Positions 1 to 5,828 of a stretch of DNA of 7,077 bases are shown here, piece after piece. A program made the translations under genes and the position numbers. Under the pieces are notes generated by a model. That model was not told where the DNA came from. It was given only the letters and a program-made list of their open reading frames with translations, and ran no database searches. Numbering within the stretch: the stretch's first letter is position 1; each line of letters begins with the position of its first letter. Source of the DNA: Clostridia bacterium (GTDB lineage Bacteria; Bacillota; Clostridia; Oscillospirales; Acutalibacteraceae); NCBI GenBank assembly GCA_017549905.1, contig JAFYNC010000101.1:1-7077 (forward strand). The letters run 5' to 3'.

Positions 1-900
1 GTTAAAATTCCCGTTTTGTTTAGACTCTATTCAAAACTTCGCGGATATGACAGTCAATTTAAATACGGACTTTACAATTTTAATACCGAGTCAGGCTATG
101 AGGCTATTGCTCAAATGCTTATAAACGAAGGTGCTAAGGCAGAAATCGTTAAGGTTACTATTCCCGAGGGCACAGGCATTAACGATTACACAAAAAATGT
201 TAACGGCGAAAACGTTACTGTGAAGGGCATTACAACCATACTCGAGAACGCAGGTGTTTGCACACGTTCTGATTTTCTTTTAGCGCTCGATGAGGTTAAA
301 TTTAGCTCAAAGCTACTCAAAAACGTGAATGTTGGCAAAGTTTATCACGAGCTTGAGGGTTATCTATTCCCCGAAACCTATGAATTTTTCGCTTTTGATT
401 CAGCAAAAAGTGCAAAGCTTGTTGTTGAAAAAATGATAAACGAAGCCGAAAAACGTATTACCGCTGATATGTATAAACGCGCAGAGGAATTAGGCTATTC
501 AATGAATGAGATTTTAACAATGGCTTCTATTATACAAATGGAGTCAGGTAAATCTACTTCTGAAATGGCAAATGTGGCGGCTGTTTTCTATAATCGTTTA
601 GATAGTGACGGTTTTTCAACACTCGGTTCTTCCCCCACTTGTTATTATGGTAATTCATTTAAAAATGATGACGGAAGATATAACACATATAACGTTAAGG
701 GATTACCTCCGGGTCCTCTTTGCTCACCCGGTATTGACGCTATAAAAGCGGCTCTTTACCCCACCGAAAATTCACCTTATTTTTACTTTGTAACCGATAA
801 AGACGGAAAATTCTACTACCACAAAACTATAGCGGAACAAAATGTAACCATTAGCCGCTTACAGCAAGGAAATAATTGGATATATGAATATTTTGAATGA
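1..900 (+). CDS. mltG: Endolytic murein transglycosylase MltG (YceG-like), 5'-truncated by the window edge
   Basis: MltG is a membrane-anchored lytic transglycosylase that cuts nascent glycan strands outside the membrane and so sets their length. The frame is open from base 1 with no stop, and the TTG at 16 lies inside a conserved stretch (VKIPVLFRLYSKLRGYD), so I read the gene as truncated; the membrane anchor and roughly the first 50-100 residues are missing. Visible family marks are the TIPEG turn (about 149-198), the EGYLFPETY segment (about 355-380), the catalytic-region motif ASIIQMES (523-546) and the GLPPGPLCSPG to PYFYFVTDKDG C-terminal block. By alignment with remembered E. coli MltG, the catalytic Glu (E218 there) corresponds to the GAG at 541-543 and is kept. 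The usual LQ(S/T)DPT motif reads LGSSPT here (about 622-639). The gene overlaps the next by 17 bp, implying one transcript. MltG next to U32 genes is also seen in Bacillus subtilis (yrrL to yrrO). Confidence 0.95.
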   Translation, partial: VKIPVLFRLYSKLRGYDSQFKYGLYNFNTESGYEAIAQMLINEGAKAEIVKVTIPEGTGINDYTKNVNGENVTVKGITTILENAGVCTRSDFLLALDEVKFSSKLLKNVNVGKVYHELEGYLFPETYEFFAFDSAKSAKLVVEKMINEAEKRITADMYKRAEELGYSMNEILTMASIIQMESGKSTSEMANVAAVFYNRLDSDGFSTLGSSPTCYYGNSFKNDDGRYNTYNVKGLPPGPLCSPGIDAIKAALYPTENSPYFYFVTDKDGKFYYHKTIAEQNVTISRLQQGNNWIYEYFE

Positions 901-2122
901 TGTTATTAAGCTTCCCGAATTACTTGCCCCCGCAGGTGACCTTACTCGTCTTAAAGCCGCTGTTGACTACGGCGCAGATGCAGTTTACCTCGCAGGCGAA
1001 GAATTTGGTATGCGAACTGCAGCCACAAACTTTGGCGAAGAAGATTTAAAGGCAGGTATTGAATATGCGCATTCCCACGGAGTAAAGGTGCATATAACCT
1101 GTAATACCATACCCCACAATTCCGAAATGCCCCGTCTTCCCCAATTCTTAGAAACAATTAATGACTTGGGTGCAGATGCTATTATTGCGGCAGACTTAGG
1201 AACTATTACATTGGCAAAAAAATATGCGCCAAATTGTGATTTGCACATCTCGGTACAATCGGGCATTTGCAATTACGAAACTGCAAAAGCGTTTTACAAC
1301 CTTGGTGCTAAACGAGTTGTTTTAGCGCGTGAACTTTCCTTAGATGAAATTGCCGAAATCAGAGCTAAAACCCCTTTAGACCTTGAAATTGAAGCCTTTG
1401 CGCATGGAGCAATGTGTGTTTCCTATTCATCGCGTTGCTTACTTTCAAGTTATATGACGGGTAGAGATGCCAACCGCGGTGACTGTGCTCAGTCTTGCCG
1501 TTGGAGCTATGCATTAATGGAAGAAAAGCGCCCCGGTGAATATTATGAAATCACCGAAACTGATAAAGGAACTTATATCTTAAACGCTAATGATATGTGT
1601 ATGGCTGAGCAACTTGATAAAATGATAGCCGCAGGGGTTGACAGTATTAAACTTGAAGGCAGAGCAAAATCGCATTACTATACTGCCGTTGTAACAAATG
1701 CTTATCGCGGCGCTCTTGATAGTTTAAAAGAAAATCCTTTCGATTGGAAATGTCCCGAGTGGGTTACTGAAGAATTAAATAAAATCAGTCACCGCACCTA
1801 TTCAACAGGCTTTTATATGGGTGCTCCTAAAAATTCTCAAACCTATGAAAATGCAGGTTATGTGAGAGATTATGCAGTAGCGGCGATTGTTGACGGATAT
1901 GAGGACGGCCTAATTGTTGCAACCCTTAAAAATAAATTTTTAAAAGGACAAGTTCTTGATTGCTTAGAGCCTAAAAGCGCACCTGTCATTATAACTGCAG
2001 ATAAACTGTTTGATGGTAAGGGCAACGAAATCGAAAGCGCTCCTCACCCTATGATGACAATTAAAATCCCCTTTGAGCGCCCACTTAAAAAAGGCTCTCT
2101 ACTTAGAATGAAAGCAGAATAA
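884..2122 (+). CDS. U32 family protein, probably TrhP/RlhA-type RNA hydroxylation enzyme (annotated as peptidase U32)
   Basis: The 412-residue protein starts with the U32 hallmark PELLAPAGD and a TIM-barrel-like N-terminal region (residues 11-170), followed by the signature EIEAFAHGAMCVSYSSRC (168-185). Cysteines 178, 185, 201 and 205, with C239 further on, resemble the Fe-S ligand spacing described for UbiU-type U32 proteins. SIKLEGRAKSHYY (254-266) and a C-terminal beta-barrel-like domain (about 325-410) complete a full-length member. Despite the name peptidase, characterised relatives of this type (E. coli TrhP/YegQ and RlhA, B. subtilis YrrN/YrrO) take part in prephenate-dependent hydroxylation of tRNA U34 or of 23S rRNA. 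Position after mltG favours a TrhP-like role by synteny with yrrO; this is inference, and collagenase-like activity cannot be excluded from sequence alone. The ATG at 884 has an AAGGA at 866-870, a rather long 13-nt spacing; a TTG at 893 is the alternative. A strong terminator-like hairpin follows at once. Confidence 0.92.
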   Translation: MNILNDVIKLPELLAPAGDLTRLKAAVDYGADAVYLAGEEFGMRTAATNFGEEDLKAGIEYAHSHGVKVHITCNTIPHNSEMPRLPQFLETINDLGADAIIAADLGTITLAKKYAPNCDLHISVQSGICNYETAKAFYNLGAKRVVLARELSLDEIAEIRAKTPLDLEIEAFAHGAMCVSYSSRCLLSSYMTGRDANRGDCAQSCRWSYALMEEKRPGEYYEITETDKGTYILNANDMCMAEQLDKMIAAGVDSIKLEGRAKSHYYTAVVTNAYRGALDSLKENPFDWKCPEWVTEELNKISHRTYSTGFYMGAPKNSQTYENAGYVRDYAVAAIVDGYEDGLIVATLKNKFLKGQVLDCLEPKSAPVIITADKLFDGKGNEIESAPHPMMTIKIPFERPLKKGSLLRMKAE

Positions 2123-2127
2123 AGTTT

Positions 2128-2166
2128 AACACCTTTTGTCAATACTAAGACAAGAGGTGTTTTTTT
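2128..2166 (+). terminator. Intrinsic terminator/attenuator whose 3' arm contains the next gene's Shine-Dalgarno
   Basis: The arms 2128-2140 and 2149-2161 pair over 13 bp with a single G-U wobble. The loop is 8 nt (AATACTAA) and the T-run is 2160-2166. It begins 6 nt after the U32 stop. The 3' arm contains GAGGTG (2154-2159), which is also the ribosome binding site of the PBP gene starting at 2167. The same structure can therefore act as terminator and as a lock on translation. Confidence 0.85.
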
Positions 2167-3768
2167 ATGAACGAAAATATATTATTCTGGAAAATTTTTG
2201 CCAAAAGAACTGCCCTTTGCTATTTCTTAATAATCACTTTGTTTTTAATTTGCATACTGCGAATAGCCGTTATAAGCTCAAATGATTATTCGGCAGTTAC
2301 CCTTAATCAAAATTATTATAAACTTAAAATAGCAAACCTGCGCGGCACTGTTTTTGATAAAAATATGATACCTCTTACAAATAATACTAAGAAAATTATT
2401 GCCTGTGTTTCGCCTACACCCCGCGCTATAACAGGGATAAGCGCGGTATTAAAGAATCAAGAATTAAAAAATGTGCTTGAACGCCTGAAGGATGGCAAAC
2501 CTGTATTATGCGAGGTGCCTAAAAAAATTAATTGTGACGGTATAGTATGTATCGGTGTTTATGATAGCGTTAATACTGTTGCTCTGCATACTGTAGGACT
2601 AGTTGATTCTTCGGGTGACGGAATTATGGGTATTGAGAAAGCTTATAATGAACTTTTAAAAGGCGAAGAAGCGGAAATTTTATATGAATGTGATGGCAAA
2701 GGCAATATTTTAGAGGGGGCATCCCCCTCACTCCAAAATGATACATCAATAGTTGCAAAAGGTGTTGTTAGTGCTATTGATATAAACCTTCAAACCATTG
2801 CAGAAAACAGCGCAAAAGCAATTAGCAAGGGTGCTATTGTTGTAGCAGATGTTAAAACAGGGAAAATCAGAGCCTGTGTCAGTATGCCAAACTTTGATAA
2901 GCAAAATATGGGCGAAGCATTAAGCAATGAGGATTCACCCTTTCTTAACCGTGCTGTTAATACTTATAATGTTGGCTCGGTTTTTAAACCTTGCGTTGCG
3001 GCGGCAGGTATTGAAGCGAATAAAGACTCGTTTTTATATAATTGTAGCGGCTCTTGCGAAATTATTGACAGAGTTTTTAAATGTCATAAACTCGAAGGCC
3101 ACGGCTATTTAGAGCTTAAAGGCGCTATTGCACAGTCTTGCAACACATTTTTTTATAATTTTTCCTTTAATGTAGGCGCAGAAAATATATTGAAAACCGC
3201 AAATAATTTAAAATTCGGAAAAGGTTTAAAACTTTGCGAAAATATTCAAACCGCAAGTGGAAATCTGCCGAGCTTAGATACCTTAAAAAATATAGCTCAA
3301 CTTGCTAATTTTAGTATTGGTCAAGGCGAATTACTACTTTCCCCTATTTCAATGCTTACTCTTTACTGCGCTATTGCAAATAACGGCATTTACTATACCC
3401 CTACCATTGTTGAAGGTACTGTTAAAGATGGAAAATTTCACGAATACGGGATAGGCAATCCTACACGTGCTTTTTCTAAAGAAACCGCCGAAAAATTAAA
3501 AGATTTTTTAAAAGAGGTTTTATTAGAAGGCACAGGCACAGATGCATTACCCAAAACTGTAACTGCAGCCGGAAAAACAGCAACCGCGCAAACAGGAAAA
3601 TTCTTAAACGGAACTGAAATTTGTCAAGGTTGGTTTTGCGGTTTTTTCCCAGAAAAAGATCCGCAATTTGCAGTTATAATTTTTTCTGAAAATATACTAC
3701 TACAAACTAAAACTTGCAGTCAGATTTTTGCAGAAATAGCTGATAATATTACGGAAATTATGTCATAA
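2167..3768 (+). CDS. Class B penicillin-binding protein (peptidoglycan DD-transpeptidase, FtsI/PbpA-like)
   Basis: This 533-residue protein crosslinks peptidoglycan peptides on the outer face of the membrane. A short cytoplasmic tail is followed by one membrane segment (about 16-36), then a small N-terminal module with LRGTVFDKN (58-66) and HTVGLVDSSGDGIMGIEKAY (141-160), both typical of class B PBPs. In the transpeptidase domain, SVFK (Ser271 nucleophile, Lys274) and SCN (324-326) are intact, while the third motif is AGKTATAQTG, so the canonical KTG is KTA (470-472). C293 and C306 in the YNC...FKCHKLEGHG segment match a pair often seen in this family. It is shorter than typical FtsI/SpoVD and has no C-terminal PASTA repeats. 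No glycosyltransferase domain is present, so it would need a SEDS partner, which is not in this window. The start is set by GAGGTG 7 nt upstream of ATG, lying in the preceding hairpin arm. Whether it serves division, elongation or sporulation cannot be decided; the two genes upstream are mltG and the U32 gene. Confidence 0.93.
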   Translation: MNENILFWKIFAKRTALCYFLIITLFLICILRIAVISSNDYSAVTLNQNYYKLKIANLRGTVFDKNMIPLTNNTKKIIACVSPTPRAITGISAVLKNQELKNVLERLKDGKPVLCEVPKKINCDGIVCIGVYDSVNTVALHTVGLVDSSGDGIMGIEKAYNELLKGEEAEILYECDGKGNILEGASPSLQNDTSIVAKGVVSAIDINLQTIAENSAKAISKGAIVVADVKTGKIRACVSMPNFDKQNMGEALSNEDSPFLNRAVNTYNVGSVFKPCVAAAGIEANKDSFLYNCSGSCEIIDRVFKCHKLEGHGYLELKGAIAQSCNTFFYNFSFNVGAENILKTANNLKFGKGLKLCENIQTASGNLPSLDTLKNIAQLANFSIGQGELLLSPISMLTLYCAIANNGIYYTPTIVEGTVKDGKFHEYGIGNPTRAFSKETAEKLKDFLKEVLLEGTGTDALPKTVTAAGKTATAQTGKFLNGTEICQGWFCGFFPEKDPQFAVIIFSENILLQTKTCSQIFAEIADNITEIMS

Positions 3769-3771
3769 ATA

Positions 3772-3792
3772 ATTAGCAAATATCTTGCTAAT
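3772..3792 (+). other. Perfect 8-bp stem-loop between the PBP and DUF421 genes
   Basis: ATTAGCAA (3772-3779) and TTGCTAAT (3785-3792) pair perfectly around a 5-nt loop (ATATC). No T-run follows, so it is not a convincing intrinsic terminator. It covers the TTG at 3785, the most upstream possible start of the DUF421 frame, and lies just ahead of the other candidate starts. It may be a processing or translation-control stem; function is unknown. Confidence 0.5.
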
Positions 3793-3802
3793 ACTAAATT
3801 TG

Positions 3803-4483
3803 GTGATTATTTTGATAACAACTATTATTCGCACTGTAATTTTATATTTTTTGGTGACTCTTGGCATACGACTTATGGGTAAACGCCAAATCGGTGATAT
3901 GCAACCTAATGAGTTGGTTATTACTTTGCTTATTTCTGAAATTGCCGCTATTCCTTTGCAAGATACTTCTCAACCTATTTTAAGCGGTGTAACGGCTATA
4001 TTTGTACTTGTGATTTTAGAAATTGTAGTTTCGGTTATAGCTATGAAAAGCCTTATTGTGCGAAAACTTTTAAACGGAAAATCTGTTGTTGTAATAAAAA
4101 ATGGCGTTATAGACCAAAAAATGATGAAAAACGTGAGAATGACAGTAATAGACCTTATAGAATTACTAAGAGGCCAAAATGTTTTTGACATTACCACTGT
4201 TGCTTTTGCTGTGCTTGAAGTTAATGGCGGATTAAGTGTATTGCTTAAAACTGCCGAACAGCCCGCAACAGTTAAAGATTTAAATATAAACAAAGAAACT
4301 GAATTTTTATCATTACCCGTAATAAGCGACGGCGCAATTATTAAAGAATCACTCTCAGCGCTTGAAATAAACCGCAAGGATATACTAAAAAAACTTGGAA
4401 AAACCGATATTAAGGAAGTGTTTTTAATGACACTCGACCGCAACGGAAAGCAAACAATAATTAAAAAGAGGGATAAAGTTTGA
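3803..4483 (+). CDS. DUF421 domain membrane protein (YetF/YdfR-like)
   Basis: The protein of about 226 residues has two to three N-terminal membrane segments (roughly 3800-3865 and 3905-4045 in DNA) and a soluble C-terminal domain of the YetF type. Diagnostic blocks are MGKRQIGDMQPNELVITLLISE just after the first helix, then GKSVVVIKNGVID and LRGQNVFDITTVAFAVLEVNGGLSV. The family's biochemical role is not established; relatives such as B. subtilis YetF and the spore 2Duf protein sit in membranes. The start is unsettled. TTG 3785 lies in a hairpin. GTG 3803 is adopted here. TTG 3812 has GGTGAT (3802-3807) at a suitable distance and would give a start (MITTIIRT) close in length to relatives I remember; no ATG start is available before the first helix ends. 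The stop overlaps the next gene's start as TTGA (4480-4483), implying coupled translation with the DUF4363 gene. Confidence 0.88.
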   Translation: MIILITTIIRTVILYFLVTLGIRLMGKRQIGDMQPNELVITLLISEIAAIPLQDTSQPILSGVTAIFVLVILEIVVSVIAMKSLIVRKLLNGKSVVVIKNGVIDQKMMKNVRMTVIDLIELLRGQNVFDITTVAFAVLEVNGGLSVLLKTAEQPATVKDLNINKETEFLSLPVISDGAIIKESLSALEINRKDILKKLGKTDIKEVFLMTLDRNGKQTIIKKRDKV

Positions 4484-4854
4484 AAAGACTAATAGCCGCC
4501 GCAATATTATTTATTTTTGTTGTAGCTTCGTACCTTACAGGATTTGCCTTTATAAATAATACTTATAAATCTGCCAATGAATTGCTTGAAAAATGTATAA
4601 ATATTTATGAATCAGATAAAAGTGCCTATAACGCCACAAAAAACTTAAAAAATTTTTGGGATAAAAAAGAAGGTTTGTTATCTGTTTTTGCAAATCATTC
4701 AAGTATCGATGACATAGAACTTGCAATAAGCTCTATGCTTGTATACAGTGACACAAAAAACAATGAAATTTTCTACGAATATTCCTCTACCGTTAAAACC
4801 CTCTTACATCAGTTGCTTGAGGATTCTAAGCCAAATATGCATAGCATATCATAA
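4480..4854 (+). CDS. DUF4363 family small membrane-anchored protein
   Basis: This 124-residue protein has an N-terminal membrane anchor (residues 4-24, after MKR) and a helical, probably extracytoplasmic remainder. The pattern Trp60 in NLKNFWDKKEG, then LLSVFANHSSIDDIE (66-80), matches the DUF4363 family as I know it: a W, then F-x-x-H followed by an acidic helix. The TTG start at 4480 is supported by AGAGGGA (4467-4473), 6 nt upstream, and by its 4-nt overlap with the DUF421 stop. In Clostridia, DUF4363 genes often follow DUF421 genes, so the two products probably work together in the membrane; the function of neither is known. The 3' end of the gene overlaps a possible second operator half upstream of the next promoter. 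Confidence 0.82.
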   Translation: MKRLIAAAILFIFVVASYLTGFAFINNTYKSANELLEKCINIYESDKSAYNATKNLKNFWDKKEGLLSVFANHSSIDDIELAISSMLVYSDTKNNEIFYEYSSTVKTLLHQLLEDSKPNMHSIS

Positions 4855-4856
4855 TT

Positions 4857-4872
4857 TTGCATAATTATGCAA
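4857..4872. promoter_or_regulatory. 16-bp perfect palindrome, ARG-box-like operator candidate
   Basis: TTGCATAATTATGCAA is a perfect palindrome ending 6 bp before the -35 element. Its core TGCATAATTATGCA matches the ArgR/AhrC ARG box TGAATWWWWATTCA at all but one symmetric position pair. A second TGCATA begins at 4838, 20 bp before the one at 4858, like the tandem arrangement of ARG boxes. A weak terminator role is less likely because the stem is short and AT-rich. Regulator identity is inferred. Confidence 0.55.
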
Positions 4873-4878
4873 TTTATA

Positions 4879-4907
4879 TTGACTTTTGCAAAGTAAAGTG
4901 GTATAAT
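4879..4907 (+). promoter_or_regulatory. Vegetative sigma-70/SigA promoter with extended -10, driving the ABC importer genes
   Basis: The -35 is TTGACT (4879-4884) and the -10 is TATAAT (4902-4907), separated by 17 bp, with a TG at 4899-4900 forming an extended -10. Transcription would begin near 4914, giving a leader of about 26 nt. That leader contains AAGAGGAG (4923-4930), 9 nt before the ATG at 4940. This is the only near-consensus promoter I found in the window. Confidence 0.88.
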
Positions 4908-4939
4908 TTCCTTAACAAATTTAAGAGGAGATTTTACTT

Positions 4940-5749
4940 ATGAAAAAGTTTACAAAGATTTTTGCACTTATTTTAGCAATTTGCATGTGCCTTTGCTTTG
5001 CAGGTTGCGGCGAAAAAAAGGATACTGTTAAAATCGGTGTTCAGACAACCACTACCGGCGATATTTATGCTTCAGGCGACTTTGGCGAAGATGCTGTAAC
5101 ACGTTATGACAACGGTGCTGCTGCTGTTGAAGCATTAAAATCAGGCAAGGTTGATGTTGTAATTATTGACAATGAACCTGCTAAATCTTTCGTAGCAGCA
5201 AACGAAGGCCTAAAAATCCTTGATACCGAATATGCTAACGAAGATTACGCTATCTGCTTCAAAAAGGGCAGCGATATGAAGGAAAAGGTTGATAATGCTT
5301 TAAAGGATTTAATTGCTGATGGTTCTGTTAAGGCTATTATTGATAAATATATCAACAATCCTGATACTTCTGCTCTTGTAGGCGTTCCTGTAAAGAAGGT
5401 TGATACAGATAAGCCTGACTTAATTATGGCAACTAACGCTGAGTTCCCTCCCTATGAATACATCGATGGCGATAACTACTATGGTATCGACGTTGAGGTA
5501 GCTAAGATTATTGCTGATAAATTAGGTTATGACCTTATTATCGAAAACGTTGCTTTTGACTCTATCATCCCCGGTGTTCAGAGCGGCAAATACACAATGG
5601 GTATGGCTGGTATGACAGTTACTGATGAAAGACTTGAAAAGGTTGATTTTTCAAGCAGCTATGCTACCGGAATTCAGGTTGTAATCACTAAAGAAGAAGG
5701 CGGCAAAATTAACACCTTCGAAGACTTAGAAAAATACATCCTTCCCTAA
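4940..5749 (+). CDS. Amino acid ABC transporter solute-binding lipoprotein (family 3), with circularly permuted lobe order
   Basis: This 269-residue exported lipoprotein should capture a polar amino acid and pass it to the permease encoded downstream. A signal peptide (MKKFTKIFALILAICMCLC) ends in the lipobox FAGC with Cys23 as lipidation site. The domain order is unusual. Residues 29-137 (KIGVQTTTTGDIY, ALKSGKVDVVIIDNEPA, ALKDLIADGSVKAIIDKYI) are the half normally found at the C-terminus. A linker follows (138-160), and residues 160-264 (LIMATNAEFPPYEY, GIDVEVAKIIADKLG, GMTVTDERLEKVDFS, TFEDLE) are the normal N-terminal half. Expected ligand contacts are present: the TTTTG loop and Asp77 from one half, the aromatic EFPPYEY segment, Thr226 region and Arg230 from the other. 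Length is normal for the family, the frame is intact and a terminator follows. Natural circular permutation is my reading. The ligand cannot be told from sequence; the ARG-box-like site hints at arginine-linked control. Confidence 0.93.
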   Translation: MKKFTKIFALILAICMCLCFAGCGEKKDTVKIGVQTTTTGDIYASGDFGEDAVTRYDNGAAAVEALKSGKVDVVIIDNEPAKSFVAANEGLKILDTEYANEDYAICFKKGSDMKEKVDNALKDLIADGSVKAIIDKYINNPDTSALVGVPVKKVDTDKPDLIMATNAEFPPYEYIDGDNYYGIDVEVAKIIADKLGYDLIIENVAFDSIIPGVQSGKYTMGMAGMTVTDERLEKVDFSSSYATGIQVVITKEEGGKINTFEDLEKYILP

Positions 5750-5773
5750 ATAAACTTTAAAAATTATGCTTTG

Positions 5774-5800
5774 CGGGGCGTTTTAATTCGCCCCGTTTTC
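5774..5800 (+). terminator. Intrinsic terminator between binding-protein and permease genes
   Basis: CGGGGCG (5774-5780) pairs perfectly with CGCCCCG (5789-5795) around an 8-nt loop, followed by TTTTC and further T-rich sequence. Its high GC stands out in AT-rich surroundings. It begins 24 nt after the binding-protein stop and should let only part of the transcripts continue into permease and ATPase, a common way to make excess binding protein. No separate promoter is evident before the permease. Confidence 0.85.
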
Positions 5801-5828
5801 TTATATTTTAGATGAAAGGAATTTTGAT

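Noticed and set aside
951..1272. Two overlapping minus-strand open frames (951-1157 and 985-1272)
   Set aside because: Both are antisense to the conserved N-terminal part of the U32 gene, lack ribosome binding sites that I can see, and resemble no known family.
2927..3112. 61-codon + strand frame inside the PBP gene
   Set aside because: It is a shifted frame over the SVFK region of the transpeptidase domain. The PBP frame is uninterrupted.
3970..4443. 157-codon open frame on the minus strand
   Set aside because: It lies wholly within the DUF421 gene, whose + strand product carries clear family motifs. The minus product is a low-complexity Ser/Thr/Ile-rich sequence with no recognised motif.
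4857..4872. The palindrome as an intrinsic terminator of the DUF4363 gene
   Set aside because: As RNA it would form only about 6 AT-rich pairs around a 4-nt loop and is followed by TTTATATT rather than a clean T-run. An operator next to the promoter fits better, though weak termination is not excluded.
4885..4892. TTTGCAAA palindrome in the promoter spacer
   Set aside because: At 8 bp and AT-rich it is expected often by chance in this sequence, and it does not match the ARG-like core.
4940..5749. Binding-protein gene as a broken or frameshifted pseudogene
   Set aside because: The frame is intact, each lobe-half is present once with its binding residues, the signal peptide and lipobox are good, and promoter, RBS and terminator are all in place. 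Reordering, not decay, explains it.
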